From Candidatus Heimdallarchaeota archaeon (lineage in GTDB: Archaea; Asgardarchaeota; Heimdallarchaeia; Heimdallarchaeales; Kariarchaeaceae): 64,000 nt of DNA. The notes under the pieces are model-generated. The model saw only the letters and a program-made list of their open reading frames with translations. It was not told the DNA's origin and ran no database searches. Location of the stretch: positions 372,001 to 436,000 of the forward strand of contig JASBSB010000003.1 of NCBI GenBank assembly GCA_030149205.1, read 5' to 3'. Made by a program: the position numbers and the translations under genes. Each line of letters begins with the position of its first letter. Positions within the stretch are counted from its first letter, which is position 1. Shown piece by piece: positions 1 through 9,151 of this stretch.

Positions 1-690
1 AGTATATCCGAAGAACAACCCCATAACTAAGTACAATGCAAGAAAATAATAGGTGACCTCGCTGAAGTTGTCAACCCAAATAGTAAAGATTCGCTTGAAT
101 CTTCCATCCCAAGCCCTGTCTACTTGATTTATGAGTCGTTGATTTAAGGTTGCAGGTACCTCTTTTCTCTTGTTCATTATGCGTTGTAGTTCATCAAAAA
201 AGCGGTCAAATTCTTCCTTATCATATTCTGTTCTGGATATAAATAGATTTGGCGCTTGAAGACCAGTTTTGTTTATCAATAACCAAGGGGTATCAAGAAT
301 TATACGAATTCCTTCGATCTCACCACGTTCATCTGTTACCTCTGAATCAATGTATAAATCCACAAATTCCCCCCAACTGATTAACCTCTGTGAAAACCAG
401 AAATCAGACACTAGGAGTCCCTTGTCAATAATTTCATAGCGATGATAGGCTTTATCACGTAAAATTGTAAAAATAGTTAAAATCACTAATAAAGAGATGG
501 GGATAAATAACTGATCCTTCATTGAAACAAAATCGAATATTAGTTTTAGAGCAAAGGAAAGTATTGTTATCAAAAGGATTAAGTCAAATAATCTTAATTT
601 TACAAAGTTTACATGTACTGGCTTAAGACTCGTTTGTGGCTTAACTATTGGGGGTAATACATCGTCTACAGGACCACCTTGGATACTCAT
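1..690 (-). CDS. Membrane protein with possible PH-like domain, C-terminus beyond window
   Basis: The reading frame is open from an ATG at 690 to the window edge, giving 230 residues and no stop, so the C-terminus is missing. Hydrophobic helices lie at about residues 34-54 and 60-77, and a third begins near residue 212. The soluble stretch between (about 82-170) has the alternating strands followed by a helix seen in bacterial PH-like (bPH) domains, for example YEIIDKGLLVSD and SWGEFVDLYID, ending in EEFDRFFDELQRIM. That fold assignment is inference from pattern only. It follows the polyferredoxin gene on the same strand after a 76-base gap and may be the last gene of that cluster. No enzymatic motif is visible. 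Confidence 0.75.
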   Translation of the reverse strand, partial: MSIQGGPVDDVLPPIVKPQTSLKPVHVNFVKLRLFDLILLITILSFALKLIFDFVSMKDQLFIPISLLVILTIFTILRDKAYHRYEIIDKGLLVSDFWFSQRLISWGEFVDLYIDSEVTDERGEIEGIRIILDTPWLLINKTGLQAPNLFISRTEYDKEEFDRFFDELQRIMNKRKEVPATLNQRLINQVDRAWDGRFKRIFTIWVDNFSEVTYYFLALYLVMGLFFGYT

Positions 691-766
691 TTTGTTGAAC
701 TAGCCCATATATCTTTTAATGAGTATGATTTAGAACGAAATATTCATGATGTTTGCAATAAATTGA

Positions 767-1702
767 TTATAATCTTATTCCAAATGACATTGCTTCTGGG
801 CATTCATCAATACAGGCACCACAGCTTATACAGTTCATATCCGAAATACCTTCAACACCAAACTCGGTAATTTTAACATTCATTGGACATGCTCTTTCAC
901 ATGACGTACAACCATCCTCACATTTTAGAGGATTTCTTCTTACATGAAGGATACTTTGTTTTGAACAATATCCAAGTAAAGCACCTGTTGGACAAATGTA
1001 TCTACAATAAAACCGGGGAATTTTTACTGAGAGGAGGGAAACTGCAACCAAAAGTAATGATTTTACCAAAATAAAATTAAGATCTCCGCCTACATTACTG
1101 AAAAAGCCTGAAGTTCCAGGAATAACCTCCCAATGAATCATATAAAACCATGTGACAAAAAGTGTTCCCGCTGGATCAAACGCATCCCAAAAAATTCTTG
1201 AGAAGGGATTATCTATTGTCAACACTCCACTTAATCTGGAAAATCCGATAAATGCAGCAAAAACAATTGTTCCAAATAGAATAAATTTTGCGATATTTCT
1301 CAAGAATTGATCGTCCGCCTTATTGATTATCCATCGAGGGTTAGCTGGGATCCAAGCAAGGATATCCTGCCAAAATCCAACTGGACAAACCCATCCACAA
1401 AACATCCTGCCAAGAAGAGCACCAGTTAAGAAGAAAACACCAAGTGCTAAAAATGGAAAATGTCCCTGAGCAAGCAAATATTGAATCTCACTAAACCCAC
1501 CCCAGACAGTTGTAAATGGTGCGCCTGGTGGAGCTACAATAGGAGCTGGAAAGGGGATTCTGGAAAAGCCAATGAACGTGCCATTTATGACGACAAAGAA
1601 AAATATCTGAGACAGTAGTCTAATAAATCTGATTCGTTTTTTGGTTAGTGATTTAAAAAAATCTGCGATCTGTGATGATTCTGGGTTAGTAACTGTTGCC
1701 AT
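767..1702 (-). CDS. NapH/CcoG-like membrane polyferredoxin (4Fe-4S)
   Basis: A 311-residue membrane iron-sulfur protein. It has several hydrophobic helices (about 25-50, 80-100, 135-155 and 205-228). Two cytoplasmic CxxxCP motifs, FCGWVCPVG (C102, C106) and YCRYICPTG near residue 235, are hallmarks of the NapH/RdxA/CcoG group. At the C-terminus are two ferredoxin clusters, CEDGCTSCERACP and CISCGACIDECP. Proteins of this type pass electrons between a membrane quinol pool and redox partners; the partner here is not visible. The start is well supported by AAGGAG eight bases upstream of the ATG, overlapping the stop region of the preceding small gene, so the two are translationally linked. Confidence 0.9.
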   Translation of the reverse strand: MATVTNPESSQIADFFKSLTKKRIRFIRLLSQIFFFVVINGTFIGFSRIPFPAPIVAPPGAPFTTVWGGFSEIQYLLAQGHFPFLALGVFFLTGALLGRMFCGWVCPVGFWQDILAWIPANPRWIINKADDQFLRNIAKFILFGTIVFAAFIGFSRLSGVLTIDNPFSRIFWDAFDPAGTLFVTWFYMIHWEVIPGTSGFFSNVGGDLNFILVKSLLLVAVSLLSVKIPRFYCRYICPTGALLGYCSKQSILHVRRNPLKCEDGCTSCERACPMNVKITEFGVEGISDMNCISCGACIDECPEAMSFGIRL

Positions 1703-1714
1703 ATGATAAACTCC

Positions 1715-1900
1715 TTATTTTGGTGGTGCCATGTTTATCAACCAAGTTTGAAGAAACTCCTTCCAAGCTTTAAGGTTGGTTTGTCTGGTCAGATCCACTG
1801 CTTTAATCAAGTCCTGTTCATTGAGTGCAAAGCCAAGTAACATAAACCCAATACCGATGGCGATTACAGAGTATAGATATATACGAGCATTTACCTGCAC
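1715..1900 (-). CDS. Small single-span membrane protein upstream of polyferredoxin
   Basis: A 61-residue protein with one hydrophobic helix near the N-terminus (about residues 7-27, IYLYSVIAIGIGFMLLGFAL) and a short polar tail containing three tryptophans. It ends 12 bases before the polyferredoxin start, and the Shine-Dalgarno-like site of that gene overlaps its end, so co-translation is likely. I do not recognise the family. Position suggests a small accessory subunit of the membrane redox protein encoded next. Confidence 0.7.
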   Translation of the reverse strand: MQVNARIYLYSVIAIGIGFMLLGFALNEQDLIKAVDLTRQTNLKAWKEFLQTWLINMAPPK

Positions 1901-1991
1901 TAAAATTCTCCAAACTGTTAATTTTTCTAGCTATTAAAGACTTATCGATATTCTTCTACGTCGATGATAAATTGAATAGTTTCAGTGTCTA

Positions 1992-2240
1992 TTAACCACC
2001 ATTAGTTATAAGAAGCTTAATAGTTCGACGATTAACTTCATCCCCACTTACATGGATCAACCCCTGAGTCTCCATACTCATCAATATTTTATTTAACTCC
2101 CTTTGAGAAAATTCGTTATAACTTCGTTTTAATGAGTTTTTTAGGGTAGACTCAACCATTACATCGTGATGTTGTTTAAGAAGTCTGATAATATGTGATA
2201 TCACGTCGACTCTAGTGTAATTTTCAGACATAAGAAACAT
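1992..2240 (-). CDS. Small winged-helix-like protein
   Basis: An 82-residue protein (80 if translation starts at the second ATG, 2234, giving MSENYTRVDV). Helical segments are followed by QRELNKILMSMETQGLIHVSGDEVNRRTIKL, split here by a helix-turn-helix and a beta wing: helix SQRELNKILMSME, then GLIHVSGDE, then a closing strand RRTIKLLI. This is typical of an archaeal winged-helix DNA-binding protein, but no specific family is recognised. It lies alone, divergent from the dikinase-like gene across a 133-base gap, and could regulate it or the redox cluster downstream. That role is inference. Confidence 0.65.
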   Translation of the reverse strand: MFLMSENYTRVDVISHIIRLLKQHHDVMVESTLKNSLKRSYNEFSQRELNKILMSMETQGLIHVSGDEVNRRTIKLLITNGG

Positions 2241-2373
2241 ATTGTAATAGCAAATTAAAGCTGTTCGCTATCATTTCAGCCTACATCAATAAATAATAGA
2301 AATTAATAATCAAAATTGAACTAATCTAACCAAGGGAAACAATAAGAGATTTAAAGCTTATAAAATACTGTTT

Positions 2374-5028
2374 TTGTTGCAACTTCTAGTTCGTTCATCT
2401 GATAAAGTAAGTCCTCTAAGTTTGGTTGGTGGAAAGGGTTACAATCTCTTAAAACTTATCAATGCAGATATTCCAGTTCCAGATTTTTTCATTTTAACTA
2501 CAGATTCCTATGACTTATTCACTAAAACATATCAATTAGATAAGTTTCTTGATGAGATTAATTTCAATAGCTCACAAATTGATATTAGTCAGACTTCTAA
2601 GCGAATTAGATCTGAATTTGAAAAATATGAACTCCCAGAAGAATTGAAAAACTTAATTCAAGAGGCTTATGAAGAAATTAACTCTCCTCTTTCAGTTAGA
2701 TCATCAGCCACTGTAGAAGATCTACCAAATCTCTCCTTTGCTGGACAGCATGACACTTTTCTGAACGTAACAAATATTGAGGAGCTCTTTGTCTCAATTG
2801 TCAAATGTTTTAGTTCTCTATGGACTGAAAGAGCTATCAGTTATAGAGTGAAAAATAAGGTGAATAACAACAACATAAAACTTGCTACTGTAGTTCAAAA
2901 GATGATCCTCTCTGAAGCTTCTGGAGTAATGTTCACAGCAAACCCAATCACAGGGAATAGAAACCAAACAATTATTGAGGCAGTTTTAGGTTTTGGAGAA
3001 GCTTTAGTTTCAGGAATTGTAGAACCAGATACATATACATTTACCCATTCTGGCGAAATTGTAGAAAAGAAAATTAGAACACAGAAATTAAAGATATCAG
3101 GTGATGAAACTGGAACAAAAACCGAGAAAATAAACGCAAGTGAACAAAAAGTCTCAGATAAGACTGCGATTAGATTGATCGAGTTTGGAAATAACATATC
3201 TAAATTGTACGACAATGATCCGCAAGATGTTGAATGGGTTGTAATCAACCTGAACTCTAATCCAAAGATCTATATTGTTCAGTCTAGAGCTATAACCAGT
3301 TTATATCCACTCCCTAATCATTTACTGAACAAACAAGGTCTAATGTACATCTCAATAAACGCGGTACAGGGAGTTCTTGATCCCTTCACGAACTTAGGTG
3401 CAGATGTATTTTCTGGGTTTATCTTGCATATTGGTGAGGCAATTATGCATAGAAAAATTTCCGAAAAACAAACCGTCATAGTATCAATAGGATATAGAAT
3501 TTGGGCAAATGTATTTCCTGCAATAAAAACTAAACCTTTTGATAGTTTAATCAAAAAATTTGCAACTGTTGCCGAACCTGAAACCCTAAAAATCATAAAT
3601 GAAATAGAAATTGAAGATCCCGACCTTAAACAGAAAAACAAAGTCAGTATCAATAGTTTTCTAATTACTTTTAGAACATTTCTTAACATATTACATAAAA
3701 TTATTCGACTGCAAAGAAATCCTCGAAAAGAAATGATCCGAATAATGAAAAAAATTGACCTCCTAGAAGTAGATATAAGAGAATCCTCACAACAAGTTAC
3801 TGATCTTTCATCATTACATGAATTTCTTACGAATGCTGAGAAAAAAACTGCACAAGGGTTATTTCTATCTCTCATACCAGTCGTTGCAACAGGATTTATG
3901 GATGTGACAATATATTCAAAACTAGTTAAAAGAGTAAACCCAGAAATAGAGCCTTCAAAATTATTGGTGGCACTTCCTAACAACCCAACAACTCAGATGA
4001 ACCTAAGGTTGTGGTATGTACACCTGGAAATTGTTAGCGATAGAGATTCTCAAAACTACTTGGAAAATAAATCTGTTTCAAAACTAAAAGAATTATATGA
4101 AACAAAAGCCCTTCCACCCGTATTTCAATCCGTTCTTGAGAATTTTCTTGATGGTTATGGTTTCAGAGGAAATTTTGAAATTGATATTGGACAGGAACGT
4201 TGGTCAGAGAACCCAGAAATTATCTTTCATATCTTAAAAACATACCTTACCATTGATAGAGATATGGATCCCCAAGATAAATTTAATTCTGATAGGCTTA
4301 AGGTTCAAAATAACATAAAGAATGATATACAAATGCTTCAAAAAAGGAAAGGTGGAAGTGTGTTAGCTTCCCTTTCTCTTGCATTAGTGAAGAGATTTAG
4401 GTTCTTGGCTGGATTGAGGGAGTACCCTAAATTTAGAATCGTGGGAATCCTTACAATAGTGCGTCAAACAGTTCTGAGGATTGGTGAAGACTTAGTAAAA
4501 CAGAAGCTACTAGAGACAAAGAACGACCTGTTTTTCCTTTCAAAGAAAGAGCTGAAACATTTTGCTGGTGATCTTGAAAACATCATGGAACGTATTAAGA
4601 AAAATAAAATTGATTATGAGATAGAAAAACATAGAACAGTAATTCCTCGTATTCTCATGGGAAATGGAGAAGCTTTACAATTTGCAAAACAAAATGTAAC
4701 TAGCGATTCTAAAACTTTAATTGGCTCCCCAGCAGCAGCAGGAAAATATACAGGAGAAGTTAAAGTAATGCTAAAACCAAATGACGGAGGATTAAAAAAT
4801 GGTCAAATTCTTGTTTGTCCAGCAACAGACCCAGCTTGGACTCCTTTGTTTCAGGTTGCGAAGGGACTGATTATGGAGGTTGGCGGAATGATGACTCATG
4901 GGTCAGTAGTTGCAAGAGAAACTGGAATTCCAGCCGTTGTTGGAGTTCCAAACGCAACAATAAAACTAAAGGATGGCATGAAAGTTGAGGTAAATGGTTC
5001 TAATGGGATTATTAGAATTTTAGATTAA
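2374..5028 (+). CDS. PEP synthase/rifampicin phosphotransferase-like dikinase
   Basis: An 884-residue protein. Its N-terminal ATP-grasp domain (about 1-320) carries LVGGKGYNL, SVRSSATVEDLPNLSFAGQ and SGVMFTANPITG. A long middle domain (about 330-780) follows. The C-terminal swivelling phosphohistidine domain has CPATDPAWTPLF and GGMMTHGSVVARETGIPAV, in which the histidine is the expected phospho-acceptor. There is no C-terminal PEP/pyruvate TIM barrel as in PEP synthase or PPDK. The order ATP-grasp, substrate domain, His domain and the length match rifampicin phosphotransferase-type enzymes, which move the ATP beta-phosphate to a small molecule. The substrate is unknown. The start is a TTG at 2374, with another TTG next to it; a TATA-like TTATAAAA lies only about 15 bases upstream, so the start is uncertain. 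Confidence 0.85.
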   Translation: MLQLLVRSSDKVSPLSLVGGKGYNLLKLINADIPVPDFFILTTDSYDLFTKTYQLDKFLDEINFNSSQIDISQTSKRIRSEFEKYELPEELKNLIQEAYEEINSPLSVRSSATVEDLPNLSFAGQHDTFLNVTNIEELFVSIVKCFSSLWTERAISYRVKNKVNNNNIKLATVVQKMILSEASGVMFTANPITGNRNQTIIEAVLGFGEALVSGIVEPDTYTFTHSGEIVEKKIRTQKLKISGDETGTKTEKINASEQKVSDKTAIRLIEFGNNISKLYDNDPQDVEWVVINLNSNPKIYIVQSRAITSLYPLPNHLLNKQGLMYISINAVQGVLDPFTNLGADVFSGFILHIGEAIMHRKISEKQTVIVSIGYRIWANVFPAIKTKPFDSLIKKFATVAEPETLKIINEIEIEDPDLKQKNKVSINSFLITFRTFLNILHKIIRLQRNPRKEMIRIMKKIDLLEVDIRESSQQVTDLSSLHEFLTNAEKKTAQGLFLSLIPVVATGFMDVTIYSKLVKRVNPEIEPSKLLVALPNNPTTQMNLRLWYVHLEIVSDRDSQNYLENKSVSKLKELYETKALPPVFQSVLENFLDGYGFRGNFEIDIGQERWSENPEIIFHILKTYLTIDRDMDPQDKFNSDRLKVQNNIKNDIQMLQKRKGGSVLASLSLALVKRFRFLAGLREYPKFRIVGILTIVRQTVLRIGEDLVKQKLLETKNDLFFLSKKELKHFAGDLENIMERIKKNKIDYEIEKHRTVIPRILMGNGEALQFAKQNVTSDSKTLIGSPAAAGKYTGEVKVMLKPNDGGLKNGQILVCPATDPAWTPLFQVAKGLIMEVGGMMTHGSVVARETGIPAVVGVPNATIKLKDGMKVEVNGSNGIIRILD

Positions 5029-5064
5029 TTAATTTAATTTTAGAAATCTTGAGCTCGTGACCTC

Positions 5065-7137
5065 TTAATACTTCTTCTTTCTTATATAGACAAAAACTGT
5101 TATAGCAATACCAAGACTGAAAGTAATTTCAAAACCTGGTAATGGGTTGCTAAAGGTTGGAGCTGCGGAGGATGTCCCGTTTGTTGGTGTTGTTGGAGTT
5201 GTTGTTGTAGCATTGTAACCTGCTGGGACACTGGTTTGACTTGATTTAAAGAGCTTTGGATGAACACTTAATGAGGCCACCATATTAGATTCTGCATTGT
5301 AGCTAGCTTTTAAATCATTTACTGCACCTGGACTAGTTGAACCAGGTAAAGCAAGATTTGCAGTGGCTGTAACTTGTTGATGCTCAATCCTCATTACCAA
5401 GGCACCTGTTGCTTTGTCATAAAGGGTTTCAATATACCCACTAAGAGTTGCGTCAATTTTGATCTTTCCATCTGGACCAGGGATTGAGGTTGAAAATATC
5501 AGTTTGTAACTGTTTCTTACAACCTTAGCATCAATGATATAATCAAAACCATTTACCTTTACTTTTACAAAGCGAGAAGATGTTGAATTACTATCTGCGG
5601 GGATGTTAAATGGTAATGACCCAAATATCATTTGAGCAGGATTATTAGACGGCATCGGACCACTAGATGGTGAGTTTTGATGGTCCATAAAAGGTAAGGT
5701 CATCTGCATTTTGTTATCGTAGGGTGGAGTAACTTCTTGACCTGTGCTTGAAATTGCACGAAATAGACTTACCTGTGAATCATTTACAGGATGAGACATT
5801 AGAGGTTGAGTGTTATTATGCCAGATGCCACTTGGATCTCTGTAAGAATCTGAGGACTTATCTGAGTTCTGACCTATAACTTGAGTATATGCAATTCCCT
5901 CAAGAAATTGATTGTTGTTTCTGAACAATTCTAAACTGAAAGTACCTGAGCCTGAAAATTTGCTAGTTCCCTGCTGTACATTCATCTCTAATCCTGCAGG
6001 TGAGCCAGGAGGACTATTCCTCATCTCAGTGTAAGAGTAGTTCCCATTGTTTGATGAGCTAATCGAATATTCAAGCTTGTCGCCAGCTGTGAGAGGTGCA
6101 GTACCTACAGAAGTTGGGGGCCTTGTGTTCCCATATTGACTGTTGATGAAAGATAAAGTTTGTTGATCATAGTTACTTTCTGTATGATTAGACACCCATG
6201 TTGCTGTAACATTCTTAGTGATCCATGTGTTTGAATACTGATCATACAACTTTACTACTTGAGGTGCCACTGTTGCTTGTCCAGAGAATATGACATTTTC
6301 AGTTGACATAATTTTCACTGGGAGACCTGTTGCAACGTCAACGTAAACATATCTGTAGGAGCTCATGCCAATTGTGTAGGAATAGCTTGCGTTTACAAAA
6401 GGTGCGTTTGGATCGTATTTATCGCCATATTTCACATTTGTATACCCAGTTTGTGTTAAGTTGATGCTCAAATGGGAGGTGATAAGCTTATAGTTGATGT
6501 TCTGAGATGCACCATTAATAACGAAGTTTTGTGAACCAGTAGAAATAGATGTGCTAATATTTCCAATTATGAATGGAGGGAGAGGAAAGACATCTGATGT
6601 GGGTATTGATCTGTTAAAGGTCTTTTGGATCAATTCTGGAAAGATAACTGCATACGAAGCATTTGAAGCATAATGTTCAACTGATGAACTCCCCGTACCC
6701 TGGTTTCCCATTGGGTAAGTATTAGTGTAGTTGTTCCATTGAGGTGTTCTTCCTAAATTGAACTCCTTACTGCTATCTGAGCTGGAACTGTTAGCCGAAG
6801 ACATCATGTTTGAGTGTACCAACAACAAGGTATCGATACCTCTCCAATGCCTAATCACACCTACACCGGTATCACCAGTCATATACTGCAAAGAGTTAAA
6901 GTTGTTGAACTGTTCATGCACTCGATCAAAAACTCCAGTTGTAGCATTTTTTTCTTTTGCTAATACGTGATTGTAATCACTTGAGGAATAATTCCCCCAT
7001 GAATTGAAACTCATGTGATCACCTGTGGCGAGTGTTGTTGTTGCATCGGCTTGAACTACTAATTGCTGTGTCGCAAAGCTAGAGATTAGTAGTAAGCCAA
7101 TTGCAAATAAAACCATGTTTATTTTACGATTATTCAT
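5065..7137 (-). CDS. Secreted surface protein with PGFE-type C-terminal anchor
   Basis: A 690-residue exported protein. A signal peptide spans about residues 1-30 (KINMVLFAIGLLLISSFA). The body is rich in Ser, Thr, Asn, Gly and Tyr with many N-x-S/T sequons, fitting an archaeal glycoprotein of the cell envelope. The C-terminus has a Thr/Pro-rich stalk (TTTTPTTPTNG), then NPLPGFEITFSLGIAITV and a basic RKKKY tail. That layout of a PGF-like motif, one transmembrane helix and basic residues is the archaeosortase-type sorting signal, and related tails are common in Asgard surface proteins. No enzymatic motif is seen. The gene converges on the dikinase gene with 36 bases between them. Confidence 0.85.
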   Translation of the reverse strand: MNNRKINMVLFAIGLLLISSFATQQLVVQADATTTLATGDHMSFNSWGNYSSSDYNHVLAKEKNATTGVFDRVHEQFNNFNSLQYMTGDTGVGVIRHWRGIDTLLLVHSNMMSSANSSSSDSSKEFNLGRTPQWNNYTNTYPMGNQGTGSSSVEHYASNASYAVIFPELIQKTFNRSIPTSDVFPLPPFIIGNISTSISTGSQNFVINGASQNINYKLITSHLSINLTQTGYTNVKYGDKYDPNAPFVNASYSYTIGMSSYRYVYVDVATGLPVKIMSTENVIFSGQATVAPQVVKLYDQYSNTWITKNVTATWVSNHTESNYDQQTLSFINSQYGNTRPPTSVGTAPLTAGDKLEYSISSSNNGNYSYTEMRNSPPGSPAGLEMNVQQGTSKFSGSGTFSLELFRNNNQFLEGIAYTQVIGQNSDKSSDSYRDPSGIWHNNTQPLMSHPVNDSQVSLFRAISSTGQEVTPPYDNKMQMTLPFMDHQNSPSSGPMPSNNPAQMIFGSLPFNIPADSNSTSSRFVKVKVNGFDYIIDAKVVRNSYKLIFSTSIPGPDGKIKIDATLSGYIETLYDKATGALVMRIEHQQVTATANLALPGSTSPGAVNDLKASYNAESNMVASLSVHPKLFKSSQTSVPAGYNATTTTPTTPTNGTSSAAPTFSNPLPGFEITFSLGIAITVFVYIRKKKY

Positions 7138-7440
7138 TGATTCACCTAGTGATAATAAGTTAATTTCCTTCTAATTAAATCTTACCTAATTTATCATCAT
7201 GCTATTAAATTATCACAATCAAAAATAACAGACCAAAAAACTATATTTCATCACAGATATATTATAAATTGTAGTGGAAATAATCACCTTCAATATAACT
7301 TTTCAATTATAACGAGAACAAGGAAGTCTATGAGAGTTGTCCTTAAAATTTTTAAATTTCGAGATTGTTTTTCTTATGACAGATTGTTAAAATCATGATA
7401 TCATCCATAAATTATTATATATTGTGCTTTAAATTAAATT
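7138..7440. other. Divergent intergenic region, AT-rich
   Basis: This 303-base gap separates the divergent surface-protein and ACT-protein genes. It is strongly AT-rich and holds no plausible gene. A TATA-like ATTATTATATTG at about 7411-7422 lies roughly 25 bases before the GTG of the plus-strand gene, as expected for a leaderless archaeal transcript. No convincing inverted repeat was found. Confidence 0.5.
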
Positions 7441-8136
7441 GTGCGATCGGTTGCTGAGATTACCAGAGACATTATTGAGAGAAAACCATTTTTGGAAGAT
7501 GCATTGGTCAGAGGGATAATTAACTTTAATTCACTTGCAGAAGAAATTTTTCCTGAAGTTAAAGAGAAAACTAGAAATTCAGATGTCAAACTGACAACAA
7601 TTGCTATGGCATTGAGAAGGCTCTCAGAAAATTTACAACAAAGAAATATACTTACAATAGAAAAAAAACTCCAAGAATTTGTAGATAGTCAAACAACTCT
7701 AAGATATGACCTATCCGAGACAACATTTGAAATAGATAAAAAATCTTCAGAATTTGGCAATAAAATTGGTCAGATTTACTCTCTTGTTCCGATTGAAAAG
7801 GGTTCCTACCTTTCGATTACAATGGGAACAAACGAGATCACAGTAATTTCTAGATCTAAATATGAAAAGGAGATTTCGAATATACTTAGGGGAGCAAAAA
7901 TAAAATCTAAAGTGAAAAATTTGGCAGCAGTCTCAATTACGATTCCAGAGGATTCATTAGATAACCCTGGATTGTTTTATTATTTTACAAAAGCCCTGAC
8001 GATGGATGGGATAAACATAGTTGAGCTAATTTCTACATTCTCAGAAATGCATTTCATTGTTTATGAGGATGATGTTAGCGAGGCAAGCAAGACACTCCGT
8101 AAAATACTAAGAAAAGTTGAAATTGAAAACTTATAA
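7441..8136 (+). CDS. ACT-domain protein, possible regulator
   Basis: A 231-residue protein starting with GTG. The N-terminal half (about 1-75) is helical with a winged-helix look: VAEITRDIIERKPFLEDALV followed by VKLTTIAMALRRLSEN. The C-terminal part (about 155-231) carries LAAVSITIPEDSLDNPGLFY and DGINIVELISTFSEMHFIV, the beta-alpha-beta pattern of aspartokinase-type ACT domains, which usually bind amino acids. A DNA-binding regulator that senses a small ligand is a reasonable inference. The gene stands alone and converges on lipA with 30 bases between. A TATA-like element 25 bases upstream supports the GTG start. Confidence 0.8.
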   Translation: MRSVAEITRDIIERKPFLEDALVRGIINFNSLAEEIFPEVKEKTRNSDVKLTTIAMALRRLSENLQQRNILTIEKKLQEFVDSQTTLRYDLSETTFEIDKKSSEFGNKIGQIYSLVPIEKGSYLSITMGTNEITVISRSKYEKEISNILRGAKIKSKVKNLAAVSITIPEDSLDNPGLFYYFTKALTMDGINIVELISTFSEMHFIVYEDDVSEASKTLRKILRKVEIENL

Positions 8137-8166
8137 AACATGAAAGATTGTGGTCGCACTTATGAT

Positions 8167-9051
8167 TTATAGACTCGATTGTATGATATTCTTGATATAA
8201 TATTCACCAGCCTTATAAGATGACCGGACTAGAGGTCCGGATGCAACATATTTGAAGCCCATTTCAAGCCCAAATTTCTCATATTCTAGAAATTTCTCTG
8301 GAGCCACATATGCTTTCACACTCAAATTTCTAAGGGATGGTCTCATATATTGCCCTATAGTTAAAAAATCGACATCTACATTTCGTAAATCCCTCATTGT
8401 CTCATAAATTTCAGCATCACTCTCTCCTAAACCCACCATGATACTGCTTTTGGTGTAGATTTTTGGATTAAGCTTTTTGATACTCTCCAATACAAACAAG
8501 GACTGTTTATAACCAGCTCTCTTGTCTCTTACCTTCAACTGCAATCGTTGTACTGTCTCTATATTATGTGCTAACACTGCAGGTTGTGAGTCAACTATAG
8601 TTCTTAAAGCTGCAATATCCCCCTCAAAATCTGGAATTAAAATTTCAATCATTATTTCTGGATGCCTAGTATGAACTTCCTTAATGCTTTGGGCTAGGTG
8701 ACCAGCACCACCATCTTTTAGATCATCTCTATCCACAGATGTAAGAACGATATAATCAAGATCCCAATCATCCAAAGCAACTGCTAGATTTCTGGGTTCA
8801 AATGGGTTTAATGGTTTAGGATTCTCTGAGGTTTTAACAGCACAAAATCTACAACCCCTGGTACATGTATCACCCATTAACATAAAGGTTGCTGTTCCTC
8901 CAGACCAACATTCAGTTCTGTTTGGACATTTTGCCTCCTCACAAACAGTGGCGATCTGTGAATTCTTTACAGTCTTGTTAACGACACTGAGTGTTTTTGT
9001 AAAGGTGTGACCACGGTTGGTTAACCAATTCGGGACTTCTAAATTGCCCAT
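8167..9051 (-). CDS. lipA: Lipoyl synthase LipA
   Basis: A 294-residue radical SAM enzyme that inserts two sulfurs into protein-bound octanoyl groups to make lipoyl cofactors. Both iron-sulfur sites are visible: the auxiliary cluster motif CEEAKCPNRTEC (C37, C42, C48) and the radical SAM motif CTRGCRFC (C63, C67, C70). The C-terminal SGPLVRSSYKAGE supplies the serine that is an unusual ligand of the auxiliary cluster in this family. Length is normal. No octanoyltransferase, lipoate ligase or lipoyl-dependent dehydrogenase gene lies in the window, so its targets are encoded elsewhere. Confidence 0.96.
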   Translation of the reverse strand: MGNLEVPNWLTNRGHTFTKTLSVVNKTVKNSQIATVCEEAKCPNRTECWSGGTATFMLMGDTCTRGCRFCAVKTSENPKPLNPFEPRNLAVALDDWDLDYIVLTSVDRDDLKDGGAGHLAQSIKEVHTRHPEIMIEILIPDFEGDIAALRTIVDSQPAVLAHNIETVQRLQLKVRDKRAGYKQSLFVLESIKKLNPKIYTKSSIMVGLGESDAEIYETMRDLRNVDVDFLTIGQYMRPSLRNLSVKAYVAPEKFLEYEKFGLEMGFKYVASGPLVRSSYKAGEYYIKNIIQSSL

Positions 9052-9151
9052 TGACCTAGAACCTAATTTATCATTTTTAATTTCATGGGTTGAGTTATAC
9101 CTTACTTATAAAGTTCTGGAGAAAATCATCCACATAAAAAAATTGTTATGA

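Noticed and set aside
3318..3983. 221-codon minus-strand frame opposite the dikinase-like gene
   Set aside because: It is antisense to a gene with clear domain motifs, is rich in Cys/Phe/Ile of random type and has no recognisable domain.
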